A stretch of 64,000 bases of DNA from Drosophila miranda (Eukaryota; Arthropoda; Insecta; Diptera; Drosophilidae): NCBI RefSeq assembly GCF_003369915.1, contig NC_046675.1:3534001-3598000 (forward strand). The letters run 5' to 3'. Of the stretch, positions 46,709 to 60,287 are shown one piece after another. The translations under genes and the position numbers were made by a program. The notes under the pieces are model-generated. The model was not told the origin of the DNA and ran no database searches. It saw only the letters and a program-made list of their open reading frames with translations. Position 1 is the first letter of the stretch, and every line of letters begins with the position of its first letter.

Positions 46709-47584
46709 ATGCAGATAAAGAGTGCAGCGATGTTGAGTTGGAAGGTGCTCCTCCTGGTCAATGCCTTGATCATAGTATGCAAGTCTGACAAAATAGTAAA
46801 AGTGGGCAATAGGAAGAAACACGTTCTTAATTACCACGGGAAGGATTGGATGCCCCACTTCGGCTACAGTAAAGGACATTATGGCTTCGAGCATGTACAC
46901 AGATCGACCACCGTGGAGGCAGACCATGAAAATGCTTCGCTCGATGACTATGTGGTGCGAATAATAGCCGGTGGGAAGGTTGTCTGCAATGGGATCCTTG
47001 TCAACAAGAACGAGGTGCTCACGGTCAGCACCTGCCTCTTGGACGCTCCGTTACCTTCAATATCCATAAAACTGTTAGATGGATCTAGCCATAATGCGAC
47101 AAGCAACCGTCCGGCAAGTGACTACACGATGAAAGAGGCTGAGCAGCTGCTTACTCTCATCAAGCTGGGAGCGGAGCTCACGGACCAGTTCTCGAAACCA
47201 CCGCCAATATGCCCACAGCACGTCAAGTCGACGGATCCCGTCCAGTTGTGGGCGTGGAATAGCCGCAAGACCCACCTAAGGAAAAGTCGAGTCGCCCAGT
47301 TAATGGATGATGAATGCAAGGGCAAGGTCCAGGATACCAACGGCCTTGTCATCAAGAACTACACCAGTTGCATTGTCAATACCCAGACTTCCAAGAAATG
47401 TGTGCGTAGCTTTGGCCTGCCCTATGTCCATGAGGACAGCTTCTGTGGCATGAATATTCTGGGGCACAACTGTCCGAAGGCCAGCATTGCCGATGTCTAT
47501 GTGCGGCTGCTCGATCAGAAGCGGTTTATTAGCGAGAAGCTGAATTCGGTTAGACTTTCGGGAATCGATAAAGAGATATTCTAA
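46709..47584 (+). CDS. Secreted serine-protease homologue, catalytically dead (SPH-5)
   Basis: An intronless 291-residue protein. The first ATG is 46709; the ATG at 46730 opens the tidier signal peptide MLSWKVLLLVNALIIVCKS and may be the true start. CNGILVNKNEVLTVSTC (93-109) has Thr108 in place of His57. The DIALL strand appears as LLTLIKL without Asp102. FGLPY (235-239) replaces GDSGGPL and is the most altered version in the family. SFCGMNILGHNC (244-255) resembles SPH-4. An AATAAA lies at 47609-47614. The ends of SPH-4 (DADLEKDII) and SPH-5 (LSGIDKEIF) are also alike. Confidence 0.83.
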   Translation: MQIKSAAMLSWKVLLLVNALIIVCKSDKIVKVGNRKKHVLNYHGKDWMPHFGYSKGHYGFEHVHRSTTVEADHENASLDDYVVRIIAGGKVVCNGILVNKNEVLTVSTCLLDAPLPSISIKLLDGSSHNATSNRPASDYTMKEAEQLLTLIKLGAELTDQFSKPPPICPQHVKSTDPVQLWAWNSRKTHLRKSRVAQLMDDECKGKVQDTNGLVIKNYTSCIVNTQTSKKCVRSFGLPYVHEDSFCGMNILGHNCPKASIADVYVRLLDQKRFISEKLNSVRLSGIDKEIF

Positions 47585-47608
47585 TCATTTCAATGCATAT
47601 ATAAGTTT

Positions 47609-47614
47609 AATAAA
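47609..47614 (+). terminator. Poly(A) signal of SPH-5
   Basis: AATAAA 25 bases past the SPH-5 stop codon. Confidence 0.6.
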
Positions 47615-50600
47615 TTGAAATGATTCTTAGCACATGGCTTCTATGGCATTACATGATGCAAGTTTGTGTATCAATGAGCTTCATGTTTAGAGCATTCCAA
47701 TTTATTTGGCTTTCATGAGGGGTCGTTGCCTCGTTTTTGTAAATGATTCCGATTCCCCAAACCAAGTTCAAGTTCCTGAAGATCAAATGAAAATATGACA
47801 TTAAATTGTGCTGCCTCATTTCCGTTTCGCCTGCTCGGCTGATGTTCAATCAAATTAATGAAAAATTGCTACAGCCGCGCGCCGTCGAATCAAAGTTCCC
47901 CAAAAGAAGCATTAAACGCGCAGACGCTTAGGCACAGGCACAGACAGGGGATTCCTTCCCAGCTTCATTGAGAAAACCAAGGCCCCCCAACAAAAAGAAG
48001 AAAAATAAAAGAAAAACTTGACAAACACAGGACACAGAAATGAAGTGGCAGCAGGAAAAAACCTTTTGTATTGCAGCGATAATGTCATCAACTAAAGTAC
48101 TCCGTCGGGCATAGTGAAAAGTTCTAGTCAATCGCAATAAAGCGCAAAATGTTACACAGGCAGCGACAGACGGTGGGGCTTAGTGGGTTTGCAAGAGAGG
48201 CAGACATATACATGTACAGTGACAGAGAGAGAGAGAGAGAAGAGGGGAGTGGGAGATGTTGACAGGTGCATGGGAGCTGTGTAAACATCATTAAAATGGT
48301 TTTTCGCTTTGGCCATCTACCTTCCGTCTCCACTACTAAAATCGAAATGGAAAATCATTGAAATTATATTTCCATCCATGTGCACGTTTCTTCTTTTTGT
48401 ACACTCAAAGAGGGTGTCGTGGCTTGGACCAGAAGGACGACTTTTTCGATTCACTATATGAGAGACCTGGAATAGAAACGAACGGCGATTGTTCAGGGAA
48501 TCTAAAGCCTCGACCCCCAAAGTAAGTCTTCCTTTCTAGGCTTTTTTCATGCTGAAACGAATGTTTCTCCCCTAAATTTTGTGGACTGGGGAGACGGAGG
48601 CCCGGGCGAATTAGCCACATATCACTTTATGGCAAGAGCACTTTGTTAAATTAAACTAAATAATTCAAGAGCGCGACCACAGTTCATAAAATGGCGGCAC
48701 AATAAACAAATCGCAATCTTTTGTTTTGTTTTTGTAAATATTTTTAACCAACACAAACGCACGGCTCGCACACACATGGAACTGCAGCCGGATATGGAAA
48801 TATTTGGTAAGAAAAATGCGGTCGTCTGCAAAATGAAAAAAAAGAGAGCCGAAAACAAAAGAAAAGCGGGAAAAACTGTTACCCACAGAACGCATTTGTA
48901 TGTGTGCGCACGTCCTTGGAACGCGTGTGAGCGTGAGAGTCTGTGAGTGTGTGTGTGGGTTGGCTGAGTGTGCGTAAAATTTTACGATAATACGCAACAA
49001 TTTCGAAATGAGTGCACCCTGCTAAGCGGCAGACTCTGGCCGGCTCTGGGTCTGGGTCTGTGGAACATTTCGAGTGCAAAGAAAGCAATTTCCTCAATAT
49101 TCTTTATGGCCACCAAGAGAGAGAGAGTGAAAGCGAGAGAGTAAGACAGAGTGGGACTGGGAGAGGTGGGGAGAGGGGCACTCTCTCTCGCTGTTGCTGG
49201 TTTTGGGATGCTTGTGTTATTATTTTCAAAGTTCCATAAGCCGCTTGCTAATAAAATTTTAGAAGCCTGAGCCAGAGGCAGTGCCAGTGAGCCTGTTCCT
49301 GTTCCTGTGCCTCTGTCGGAGGCTGTTAACATTATCATAACGCACACAGAAACACGCATATGTGTGAGTGGCCATATAATAATCATGGCCACACACCCGC
49401 GCTGCTACACACGCATATATAGACTCTGGCAGGCATTTACATGCCACTTAGGCATTGTCGCCCCGCTTCTTTGACTAGCGTTGCGTATACGCCTCGTGGT
49501 GCGTAGTGCGTGGAGCGTGGAGTGTGGAGCGCTGTGCGTGTGCCTTATAATTCATTTATTGGCATAATTTCGTTTTATTTTTATTTGTTTTACGGCTTTT
49601 GCGATTGCCTTTGATACGACCAACGGCAAGGCAACAGAAAAAAAAACCAAAGGACGAGAAAAACGGCAAATTGAAAACATATTGAATATCGAATTTTGTC
49701 TCCCTGGGAGCCCTTGAATTGGCTCGTCTGCCTCCATTAATTGCTAAGCTGCATACGCGACCTGGCATACAATTAGGCAGACGGCTGCGGAAGGAAGATC
49801 CACCTCCATTACAAGGCACTTTAGTTCACACAGCCAGAGAGCATAGATCACGCCCGGCTTAATAAATTCCCCTGCCAGGCAACCGAAAACAAAAGAATCT
49901 TTGAATGTCGTTTCCACTCAGTGGAGGTGTATGTCTTACCTGCAGCCACTGCAGGCGTGGGTTGGATGAGCTCCAACAACAGCAGCTGGAGCTCTGGCCC
50001 GGCGTCTGTCTGGGCCCGAGGAAACGTGACTGGAAAAATGCATTTCCGCTGCACGTAAAAACTGGGCAAAAAATCTACCACGGCAAACCGAAAACGGAGA
50101 GGAAAACGAGAGGCACGTAAGTCAATCAGCAACTGGACGGCAGCCACAGCTCCAGCTATAGTTACAGCCACAGCTACAGCTACAGCACTAACAACTAAGT
50201 ATAGCCCTAATGCAATGCGGAAGTCACACTCCAATTTAGCCGAGCAGGATGGGGGAAGAATGGAGGCAGGGTAGGGGCACAAAACAGGGCGCCTGATTTT
50301 GTTGCTAACTGAATGAGTTACTTCCGCTTTGCCTAACAATTTTAAATAAAATCACATCAGAGCGAGAGCACACCCGCAAAAGGATAGCCCGAGAGGGTCA
50401 GAAAAGGAACAAACAACGGAGCACGGAGCAAGGAGCACGGAGCACGGACAGACACTGACCAATATGGACAATGGTCTAGTGTGTGGATAGCAGTTGTTAC
50501 CATTGCCTTTTCTCCTCTTTGTGCTCTGTGCTGTGCTGTGTGCATGGCAACCAAAGCGACGTTGGGCTTTGAAATATTTATGGCAGCAGCAAAAGGCCAT

Positions 50601-52228
50601 AAAAAGGGAATGCCAATATGCGCGAGTGGTGGAGTCAGAGGCAACGACGGGTTCAGTCACTGCCCGGCGACCATTGAGCCCTGACCACTGAATCTCAACT
50701 CAATGAAAGTGCTGGCCATTTGGTAGCCAATTTAATTCACTCCGATCTGACACTGACTTCTCTTTGGGTGTACAGCCTCCATCTCCATATTAATCCTCGA
50801 TGCATCAATTTATTTGCCATAAACTGATTGCCACGGAACAGTCTATAGTCTGTACTCTATGTATATTTGCAGGTCTATCACATTATTATGTTCCGCATTC
50901 GAATCAACAGCAATTACTTTCATGAAAGGCACATAAAACAAATCAGAACGCTAATGGGTGGGCAGTTTGGTGAAGGTGGATCTGGGAAAATAGCGCAAAT
51001 CATTACAGTCGATTAATTTTTGCCCAGCAAAATATGAATTGCAAAATATTCATACATACATTTATTCCAGGAAGAGGGCAAATAATGCAATTATAATGCA
51101 AAAATAATGTAATCAAATGAGAGGTGTTTCCTCTGCCTCTCAGTCCCTGCCTAAATATACCCTTGAAGAGTCCATTAGCATTAATGTTCGTCAACATTTT
51201 TGACTTTTATGCTCACACCATCATTTGAAAATTACTGAGTTAGATGATATGTCGACTGGAAATCGGCATACCATTTATTGGTGTATAAGGAACAAATGGT
51301 GATAAATACTGTTTCTTTTACATTTGGTTTAGGTAATGACATCCTCTTACAATTATTGGAGAACTTATTTGTCGCAGTGTCACTTTAAAATTGTTCCGCT
51401 CGGCCTGGAAACAGATCTGTACAGCTGTATCCACACAAGTCTCGATTCGAAGCGGATCATACTATTACGAATCGTTTGCGTTGTAATTAAAGAGCTTAAC
51501 AAGGCTCAAGGTCAAGTTTTAATCGATTTTAGATGCAGAAAAATTTGAATTAAATTTGATCTAGTATTTAGTAGCCGAATATACCTTTTATCCCGCACGT
51601 ACCCTGCGCGGACAAATTTTGCTCATACATGTATCAATATCATTCACTCGCAGTTCGTTTATCACTTGGATAAAAAAAAACCTGTTAATGTTTGATGGAA
51701 ACTAATGCCAATGGCTATCGGTAACATGCGTTTGCTGAGGTGTCTGAAGCGCCCTGGCAATCCCCCTGTCTACCCCCATCCATGGACATGACAGCCCATG
51801 GGTAATAGATTGTTGCCGTGTGCTGCAATTAACACCTTGCGAGCTGCACACAAATATTTGACAAACTTATCGAGCATTTATCAATGACAAGTGTGACAGA
51901 ACACGGTCGATACGACTGTGTGGGGTGGGGGTGGGGGGAAGAGCAGGTCACGAATGTGCCGTTCGATACAATCGCTCAACTCTCTGCATGTGACGACATA
52001 ATCAGTGCTATCGAAAAATACAACAGAAAAGAACACAACAGAAAACTACACATGTGAAGACATTGGAAGCTCAACGAGAAAGCGGTGCCAGAGGCAGTGG
52101 AACTTCATTGGAGGCGAACCGTGAGAGCCCAATTGTACACGGTTTAGTTTCGGTCTGATTTCCGCGTCGAGTGGTGACGGGGCCGTTTGCGGCGCGATGT
52201 GTTGTCGCTTTAGTTCTCCATATAGGCC
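47615..52228. other. Intergenic, no gene supported
   Basis: AT-rich DNA with GA runs near 48221-48240 and 49118-49140 and a GCTACA-type repeat near 50152-50188. Open frames are short and domain-free. Nothing resembling an RNA gene was recognised. Confidence 0.5.
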
Positions 52229-54549
52229 ATGTCCGGCTGCATACCCCATCACCGGCTGCAAGTGTGCATGATCTGTGCCTTGTGCTTTGTGATCTGTCAG
52301 TTTGTGTTTCTCATAGTTTTCCTGCAGAATGGGGTCCTCGAGGATACCATCACTGGCAGAGTGAGTAGACTTTATATGGGATATATTTTGGTCTAATTTA
52401 CAATGTTGCTTTCTCTTAGCTGCTACTACATCGAGGTATTGGCAAAGAGAATCGTCTGTTCGGATGGCGAGAGTTCATTTCGCACACACCCAAACAACCG
52501 GGGGCGAATTACCAGTACAATCTCCAGCTGAGTGATACAGTGGGGGCAATACGAAGCCTGCCCAGAACTCGACACGAAAGGTGAGTATTGGATGCCTGGG
52601 GGTCTCCAGAGTATTCACATCTTTATTTTCCCCTGGACAGCTGTGATTCCAAACGCACCTACAACCTGCCACACTCCTCTCGTGCCAATGTGAGCGTGGT
52701 AATCAGTTTCTACAACGAAGCCCGTTCCATGCTTCTGAGAACGATCATATCCCTAGTTAGTCGCACGCCGGAGGACTATCTCCACGAGCTTATCCTCATA
52801 GATGATGCCAGTCAGGATGGTACGTCTTCCCAGAACGTCTTCAATCGAATCTGTGAATACGAGTATTCCTCCACTCTTCCATTTCAGTTTCTCTGCTGGA
52901 GGAGCTCCAGAAGCTGATGGAAAAAATGTATGCCACCCGGGGTCGCCTGACGTTCATATTCCTTCGTAATTTGCAGCGCCAGGGCATGATTTGGTCCCGC
53001 AATAGGGGAGCCGAGGCGGCCAGCGGCCATTACCTCCTCTTTCTGGACAGTCATTGCGAGGTCAACGAGGACTGGCTGGAGCCTCTGCTGGATCGACTGT
53101 CGCTGAACGCGACGCTGGCGGTCAGCCCGTTGCTTGACCACATTGACCCCGCAACCTTGAGCTACAGTAGTGGCAACGACATGGTCAAGGGTGGCTTCGA
53201 CTGGAACCTGCACTTCCACTGGCTGAAGCGCGAGCTCTCCGCGAAGGAGGCCCCAGAGCAGCCGTTCAAGAGTCCAGCCTTTTCCGGGGGCGTGCTGATG
53301 ATCTCACGCGACTGGTTCCTTAAGCTGCGGTGCTTCAACCCAAACTTGAAGGTGAGCTCGAGGCAAGGGTTGAGGGCGCAGACCTAATTAACTTGTGGCA
53401 ACTGCGCTAATTGCTAATGTCAGGCCATGGCAGCAAGACAGCATGGCAGAGTGCTCAGCTCCACTGCTCCACCCTGAGTGACCCTGAGTGACGCTTGCAG
53501 CCACAACAATTCCTCTCTAGCTAGCTGGCTTTTTGTCTCTCTTGCAGATCTGGGGCGGCGAATCCATCGAGCTGGCCATTAAATTGTGGCTTTGCGGTGG
53601 ACAAATTGAGATCGTGCCCTGCAGTCGAATCGGACACATCTTTCGCCCTCGACATGCCTTCGACTTCCCGCCGCAGTTTAACCACGAATCGAGCACCGCC
53701 CATGCCACCTATCTACAGTAGGTTGTGGGGTTATTGGATTGGGGTTTAGGTGTGAAATGAGCGCACCGACGATTGGTATTTTTCAATTTATTTCATCGCA
53801 GCATCCGTTTAATATGAACATTCCTATCGCATGCTGATTGAATCGCCCATTCCCTCTTCCTCTTCCTTGTCCCGCAGCAATTCAAAAATCATAGCCGACT
53901 CCTGGCTGGACGAGTACAAAAATATGTTCTACGTACTCAAGCCGGCGGCCAGGCAGATTCCATTGTTTCACACCAACCAGGACGAGGACCTGCTCCGACA
54001 GCTGAAGCTGGAGCTCCGGTGTCATCGCTTCGATTGGTATCTGCGGCATGTGAGCCCCGAACTAAAGTGAGTTGTTTGCAGACAGATATTCGGTATTCGT
54101 GACTCTTCATCAAAAGAATCCTTCATATCAGGGCGCACTTTAACGAGCTCTCGGCGATGGGCACTCTGAAGAATGGCTATCGCTGTCTGCATGCCAGACG
54201 CACGGACAATGTGTCCCAGCTGGAAGTGATCCTGGACAGCTGCTACCTCAACGACATCACGCAGTGGAGACTCCTTCGCAAAAGCGGACAGCTGAGCACT
54301 GCAACGGAACGATGCCTCGGCGTGGAGAGGGGCTCAATGCCACCTCGACTCACCATGAAGCCCTGCAGCAGGCAACAAAACAAGATGAAGGCACAACGCT
54401 GGCTGCGACGGGGCACACAGCTGGTGCATACCGGTACATATCTCTGCCTGGATAATCCGCTCAAGAATCAATTGGTGCTGAGCCCTTGCCGCTCCCTCGC
54501 AGCATCACAGTCGTTTCAATTTGCATTGGAAATGGAGAAGCAAACATAA
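52229..54549 (+). CDS. Polypeptide N-acetylgalactosaminyltransferase (Pgant, GT27; CG10000-like), 7 exons
   Basis: Golgi type II membrane enzyme that starts mucin-type O-glycosylation by moving GalNAc from UDP-GalNAc to Ser/Thr. Exons: 52229-52360, 52420-52580, 52641-52819, 52888-53351, 53548-53717, 53878-54066, 54132-54549, giving 570 residues with every junction in frame. Residues 12-32 form the membrane anchor after a short cytosolic tail. The GT1 half contains [17 protein letters not shown] (117-133), [10 protein letters not shown] (148-157) and the metal-binding DSH at 211-213. The Gal/GalNAc-T half contains [13 protein letters not shown] and [17 protein letters not shown] (314-330), with Ser318 where most relatives have Asn. 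[16 protein letters not shown] follows. The C-terminal ricin-type lectin domain (about 433-570) keeps cysteines, but its QxW motifs are worn (QWR, QRW, QSF). Its position before the AstA receptor suggests CG10000. Activity is likely but not certain. Confidence 0.94.
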
Positions 54550-57500
54550 ACTTGGCTAATGATACCGAGATAACGATACCGATACCGATACTGATTCGAT
54601 GAGGAGTAGCAGGAGCATGAGCCTCCTCATCCTCTCACGGGAAGAGCTTAGCGCGGGGGGTTGAATGTTCCTTGGGATTGGGGTTGGGGCAAGGCAAATC
54701 TCGTGGCATGCAGGTAAATCAAAATGCTGACATGTTGTGCTAATCTCTGTGAAACATTTCCGCCGCAGCAGCAGCAGCAACCGCAGCGCCAGCAGCAGCG
54801 GCAGCGGCAACGGCAGCCATAGATTACCAGCAGACGGGGGAAACAGTAAATTATGGCGCCATAGATATGTACACGTAAAGGTGCAGAACTCTTCCCTTGC
54901 TGGATGGCTTTTTTCTGTGCCGGGGACTGACGACTATCAAGACTCCGGGTGCTTCCTGTCGCATTCGTCACACGAGTCGGGACACAATGGAGCAGAGGAA
55001 CGGCCAGATAAAAGCCAGCGACGCTGTGCGTATTGTGCGGCTTGTTTAGAAGGCTCTGTCATCAGTCAGGGAACAATGGACGGGGACTGCGACCGGGGCC
55101 GAGACCGGGACCGGGACCGGGCCTGGGGCCGCGACTGGGTTTCCTTCTCTGCAATTGTTGCCGGGGCAAGGAGTCGCAAATGTAATTGAGTTGATGACAA
55201 TGCCACTGACTGCGCGGCGCGCGCTTCCGGCAATTTTGATGGCCTCCGGATGCAGTCGACAAAAAGGCAAAACCAAACAAAATAGAAACAAAACAGAAGT
55301 CTATGGTGTGGCAGTTGCAGGAGACGAAAGAGACGGAGTGGTAGTGCAACTTGCAACCTAAGATTTGTTTTGTTTCACCATTCTTGTGGTAATAAAGCGT
55401 AAAAGTTAATTTTGTATCTCAACAAAGGCAACAAGTGTGTCCAGAGGACTGACAAGTTCGGGACTGGGACTGGGGCTGGGACTGCGACTGCCGAGTACTA
55501 TTTCCCTCACAATGGAAAATGCTGTGGCAGCTGCAGCGGCGCGTAAAAATCACATTTTTCATGGAACTTAATAAAAAGAAAACAAAAAAAACCCCACCTC
55601 TCCAGTCGGAGGAGGTCTAACAAGTTGCAGCTTTGACTGTGGCCATGTCCACCGCCCCACCGACCCTCCGCACCTCCGTACCAACAACAGGCTTCACTTT
55701 CGCGGAAGCGACGTTTAGTTATTGTAAAGTTATGGCCGCCCCGCAGTTTGCGGCGTTTTATTGTCCTGCACCTGCACCTGCAGGACACAATAGCCCGGAC
55801 TCAGAACTGGACTCTGACTATGGCGCTGGTAATAAAACGGTGAGGCACTAGAAAATTTCATTTTCTATAAAGTTTCACCAGGTAATTGCTTAAATTCCTA
55901 GACCACTTTAAGATGCCCGTCAGCGTCGGCGGGTAGCTAAAATGGTGCAGTCCTTGACTCGAATGCTTTGGCCATGTTTGGTTCAGGAATTTTGTATTGC
56001 TTTCAAAAAGTTGCGCTATCATTGAGTGGCCAGAGCTCGGCTCAAGGACGGACCTTAATTATGAACAGATGAACGGCAGCAGGGATACGCCCCAGTCCGA
56101 GTCCCTGTGCCTGTGCCTGGGCCATGGAAAACTTGATTATTCATTTGAAGACTCATTTTATTATCTGCATAAATCTTTGCCGAACCCACGAACCAACTTT
56201 CTGTTTACTTTAGCTTCATCCCCACGGCAACCCACTCACCAGAGGGCGGCAACGAAGACAAAAAAGAATCCATCATTCACTGGACTGGCGTGGGTGGCCG
56301 CATTTAAAACATCTTGATTAAAAAACTAAAAAAATGGAGAGTGGAACGGTGGGAAAGGCGCGCTCGGTGAAATGGTGAAATGGTAAAATGAAAGCCAAAT
56401 GCAAACTCAGCGCATTCTAAGTGAGCCAGCGGACAAAACAAAAAGAATATTCGTGAAAAAATGAAATGAGCGAAGGCTAAAAAACTTATAAGCCGCAAGC
56501 GTAAAGCGAAGTTACGGACCGACCAACCGACCGGCCCACGGAGGCGGAACAGCCAAAGGGTGAATGTGGGGGACGTGGGTGCTTCAGAGGGAGCGCCATT
56601 TAAAAAGGGATTTCAAAATTAACGTCCATCAGGCAAGGCAAGAAAAAAGTCAATTTGAATGATTAAATAGCGAAAGCTGTGTAAAAGTTATGTCGCCGGC
56701 TCTCCATTGGTTCTTCTCGGTTCTGTTTCTGGTGCAGGGATCCAAATCCCATTTCCATTCCCTTTTCCGGATGAATCTGGATCCGGACCTGACCGGACCG
56801 GACCGGACCCCACCCTACAGCTAACAGCTAAGAGCAACAGCAACAACAGAAAAAAGCGATTAGTGTGGTCTTTTGTGTGGCTTAAGTATCGCCGTTGCTT
56901 ATTTTTTTGGGGCACTCTCATGCGGATTTACATTTATTAATTCTTGTGCGCCGTCCCTCAGGGGCGACAGCTTCCCCCAAAAAGGGTCAGGCTTCTGGGG
57001 AATGGAAACTGCACCCAAAACTGAAAGCTGTATACGTATGTATGTGTGTGACTGGGATATATACTTACTGGTAAATAAAAACATGTGAACGTTAGCACAA
57101 AAAGGCGATAATCCATCATTTTCGGCACAAGTTGACTGCGAAACCATGGGACCTTTCGCGTCCCTCAGACCAAAAGTTGAGGCTACTTTTAAAACTTTAC
57201 TGAAGCCTAATGCTGATGGGAACCTTAAACTGTCAGAATGGGGTCGAAATCAGTTGTAGTCGCATCAATTTTGACAAGTTTTCTCCACTGTTGATCCACT
57301 GTTTGCGTCCCTGGGTGAGCCTTGTAATCCCTGTCGCATGATTATGCCAAAAATGAACCAATCCCACGCAAAAAGGTTAAGCGCAATGTCCCCGTAAGAT
57401 TGGGCGTTTCGTTCGCTGCTTTTCCCTTTATACGAATATATGTACATATATGTAGGTGGATGGATGGATGGATGGATGTGGAAGCCTTTTGTGCACTTCG

Positions 57501-60287
57501 ACGGCACCCAAACATTTTTGACGCAATGAAATGATTTTGATGATAAATTAAAAAGCATTTCAATCACGTCGAAAGTTTTCCTGACATCACAAAAATTGTT
57601 GCTCCTGTTGGATGAGGTATGAACTGGTGGCTGGGGGGGAGGGGAGCAAGTTTTCTAAGTACGAGCTTCGAGAGTTTGAAGCGCTTATGTCTGGTTGCCA
57701 TACAGTTTATTCAGATGCTAATTTAAGTGTGCGCCTGGAAGAATGCTTTCAATTTTGTGTGGAATGTTCGTGTTTCTGTACAACAAGCTGCTGCTGTTGC
57801 TGTTGCGGCAATGGCTGGTCGTCATATGATGAGCTGAGAGGATTTTAATCCCAATCCAGCTGCTGAAACACACCTGTTGTGCGTAATACTTGGACCAAAA
57901 ATAAATTTTAAAAGTACGAGCATTAAAAGTGGAAATTATGCATGGTATTTATTGATCTGAAATAAGCTTAAGTTGTGTGTTTTGGCACACACAACAACCA
58001 GCTCTTCAACCAGTTTTTTGGTCTGCTGTTCCGGCATTTCCGGTTCAATTTTTCGCACCCGCAAAGTATGCAATGAATCAAGATGTCGGCCTCACCATCT
58101 CCATCCCCATCCTACTTCCGCATGAACACGGCCATGCCCTCACACCTCGCTGGCCATTCAAATAAGCAATGAACTTGCATTAAGAATTAAAGACTTCATT
58201 AAGTTCACAGTCGCAGGCATTAAATAAACATAATGCCGCTTGCCGCTTGCTGTTTGCCAAGACTTCGTTTACTTTTTTCACCATTTTGTTGCCGTTGCCG
58301 TTACCGTTGCTGTTGCTGTTCATGGCGCTTAATTCGCTTTTAATCTCATCAGGTTGGCGACGTCCTCGTCAGGGGCGCACCGAGGCATGCCCCACATCAA
58401 GACAAATGCCGGGAGACAGCAGCTCGGCCGCAGATTTGATGGGGCCACAGCTGCCGCTGACGCTGACGGTGACGGTGACGCTAACTCTGGCGTCTGCGCT
58501 GGCTTCGGCGTCTGCAGGTGACAGGTGAGTGTGCTGGCAGTGGCAATAAAAAGCATGTAAATGAGGCTTCGAGCTAGGACAAGACACAGAGTCTGTATCT
58601 CTGTTCGGTTCTGCTCTGCGGTTATATAATGTTGTGACATGATGTCCCCGGCGTCCGTCCAACGGTGTAAACGGTGTTAACCCAGTCGCTTCTGGGCCAG
58701 AGCCTGCCACCACCCACCGCCAGTGGGGCGATAAGAGCAGGCCGATAAGCCCCAGTAGACATTATGTAAGCCATGGGGCGGAGAAAGTGCTTCCTAGGGG
58801 CGTGAACCGAACGCGTGCCTCTGCTTTTTATTTACTTTTTTTCCCCCTCTGCCAGTTAATCAGAGAAATTAAGCAAAGTACTAAAGAACTGCTACGCAGA
58901 GCAGCGACGCTCGCCGAGACGCCAGCTGTGCGGCAGACGTAGGCGTAGGCGTTGACGTTGAAGCTGAAGCTGACGACATCGACGCGGACGCGGACCTCAA
59001 GCTGTGCAACACAATGGCAACAGTGTCAGCGTGAAGCGGGAATCCAGAACCAGTCGAGATTGGCGACCATTTGTTGTAGCTCTTAACGATCCCCAGGCCA
59101 ACTGCTGGGGCAGTGGAGAGCAAACAATCCGACCATCCAGCTGCGGCGGAGAGCAATGGCCACCCAAAGTACTCTTTCCATATAAAGCATACGCCGTGTG
59201 TTCCTGGCGTCGCTGCTTCTGCCGCTGCTCCGGCTGCCAGCGGCGGCAGCGTCGTTGTAGTCATCTGTGGCACAGACCATCCAACAATCAGTAGAGCGCT
59301 GGAAACGAACGCGTGCAGTTTGGATTTTTGATTTTTGGCCCAAATAGTGGAATCAATCAAACGAAACAAAAAGTCCAAATTAAATTGTGGATTCTTCTAT
59401 CCATAGTGTTTGCCATAGTGAAATGATAGTATCTCTTTGCGAATTCTACTGAGGAGAGGACCGCCGGTGGAACGTGTTGTTTGGCAACACAAAAATTTAT
59501 GCCATTAGTTTTGTCCATAAAAAGCGAAAACCGTAAACAGAAAACAGAAAACCGAACCGAAACCGGGCCGAAACGGAGAAAGACATCATATTGAATTTAT
59601 GGTATAGGTGCAGCGTGGATGTCGCTGTCCCCCCACTCGGCATTGGGGACTGTGCGGATATATATCGTATTGTGTCGTATCGAGGGGCCCGCGCCGGTGC
59701 CCGTTGTCAGGGTGTGACACGACACAGTTTTGGGCTGCGTCGGCGCCGATTTGCACGTGGCAGTGCCGTCTACCTTTCGCCGTTGCCTTTGCCTTTGCCG
59801 TGGCCTTTGCTTTTGCCTTCTCAATCGCCATCTTCTTTCTTGTGTGCTCGTGTCCTTTGGTTGTTGTCTTACCTTGTTACAATTACCGTTATCGCTTGCT
59901 CTCTGCTCTCCCTCCCAGTGTGGGGTGGGGCGAGTGTGATTGCCTTTGTCCACCTCGAAACGAATGAACGATTCCGACCCGGTCGCCGTGCAAGTGCTCC
60001 GTGCAGCAGTAGGGCTCTGAAGGTTCCAGGCTGTTCGTGTCGTGGGAATACTGCGGATGATAATTGAATTTTCTTTGCGGCTGCTTTTGTGAAAATCTCC
60101 TAATTGGAAATTTGTTATTTGAATTCGATGAACTGTGAAAGCGAAACAAAAACTTGAAATTGAAATTGCCGCAGCACAAAGGCTATGGAAAATTGAAAAT
60201 GTCCTCCAACTTCTGTCATTCCATCAAAGTGCCATCAAAGTGAAATGTAAAGATCTTTAGAAACACCAAAGGACCTACAATTGCAAA
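54550..60287. other. Intergenic or 5' regulatory region of the AstA receptor
   Basis: No gene is supported. It contains a CAG/CGG-rich patch at 54770-54822, a GGGACC-type repeat at 55091-55125 and GGAT units at 57457-57478. Non-coding first exons of the receptor gene could lie here, as GPCR genes often have them, but none can be identified by eye. Confidence 0.5.
57457..57478. repeat. (GGAT)5 microsatellite
   Basis: Five tandem GGAT units in intergenic DNA. Confidence 0.8.
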
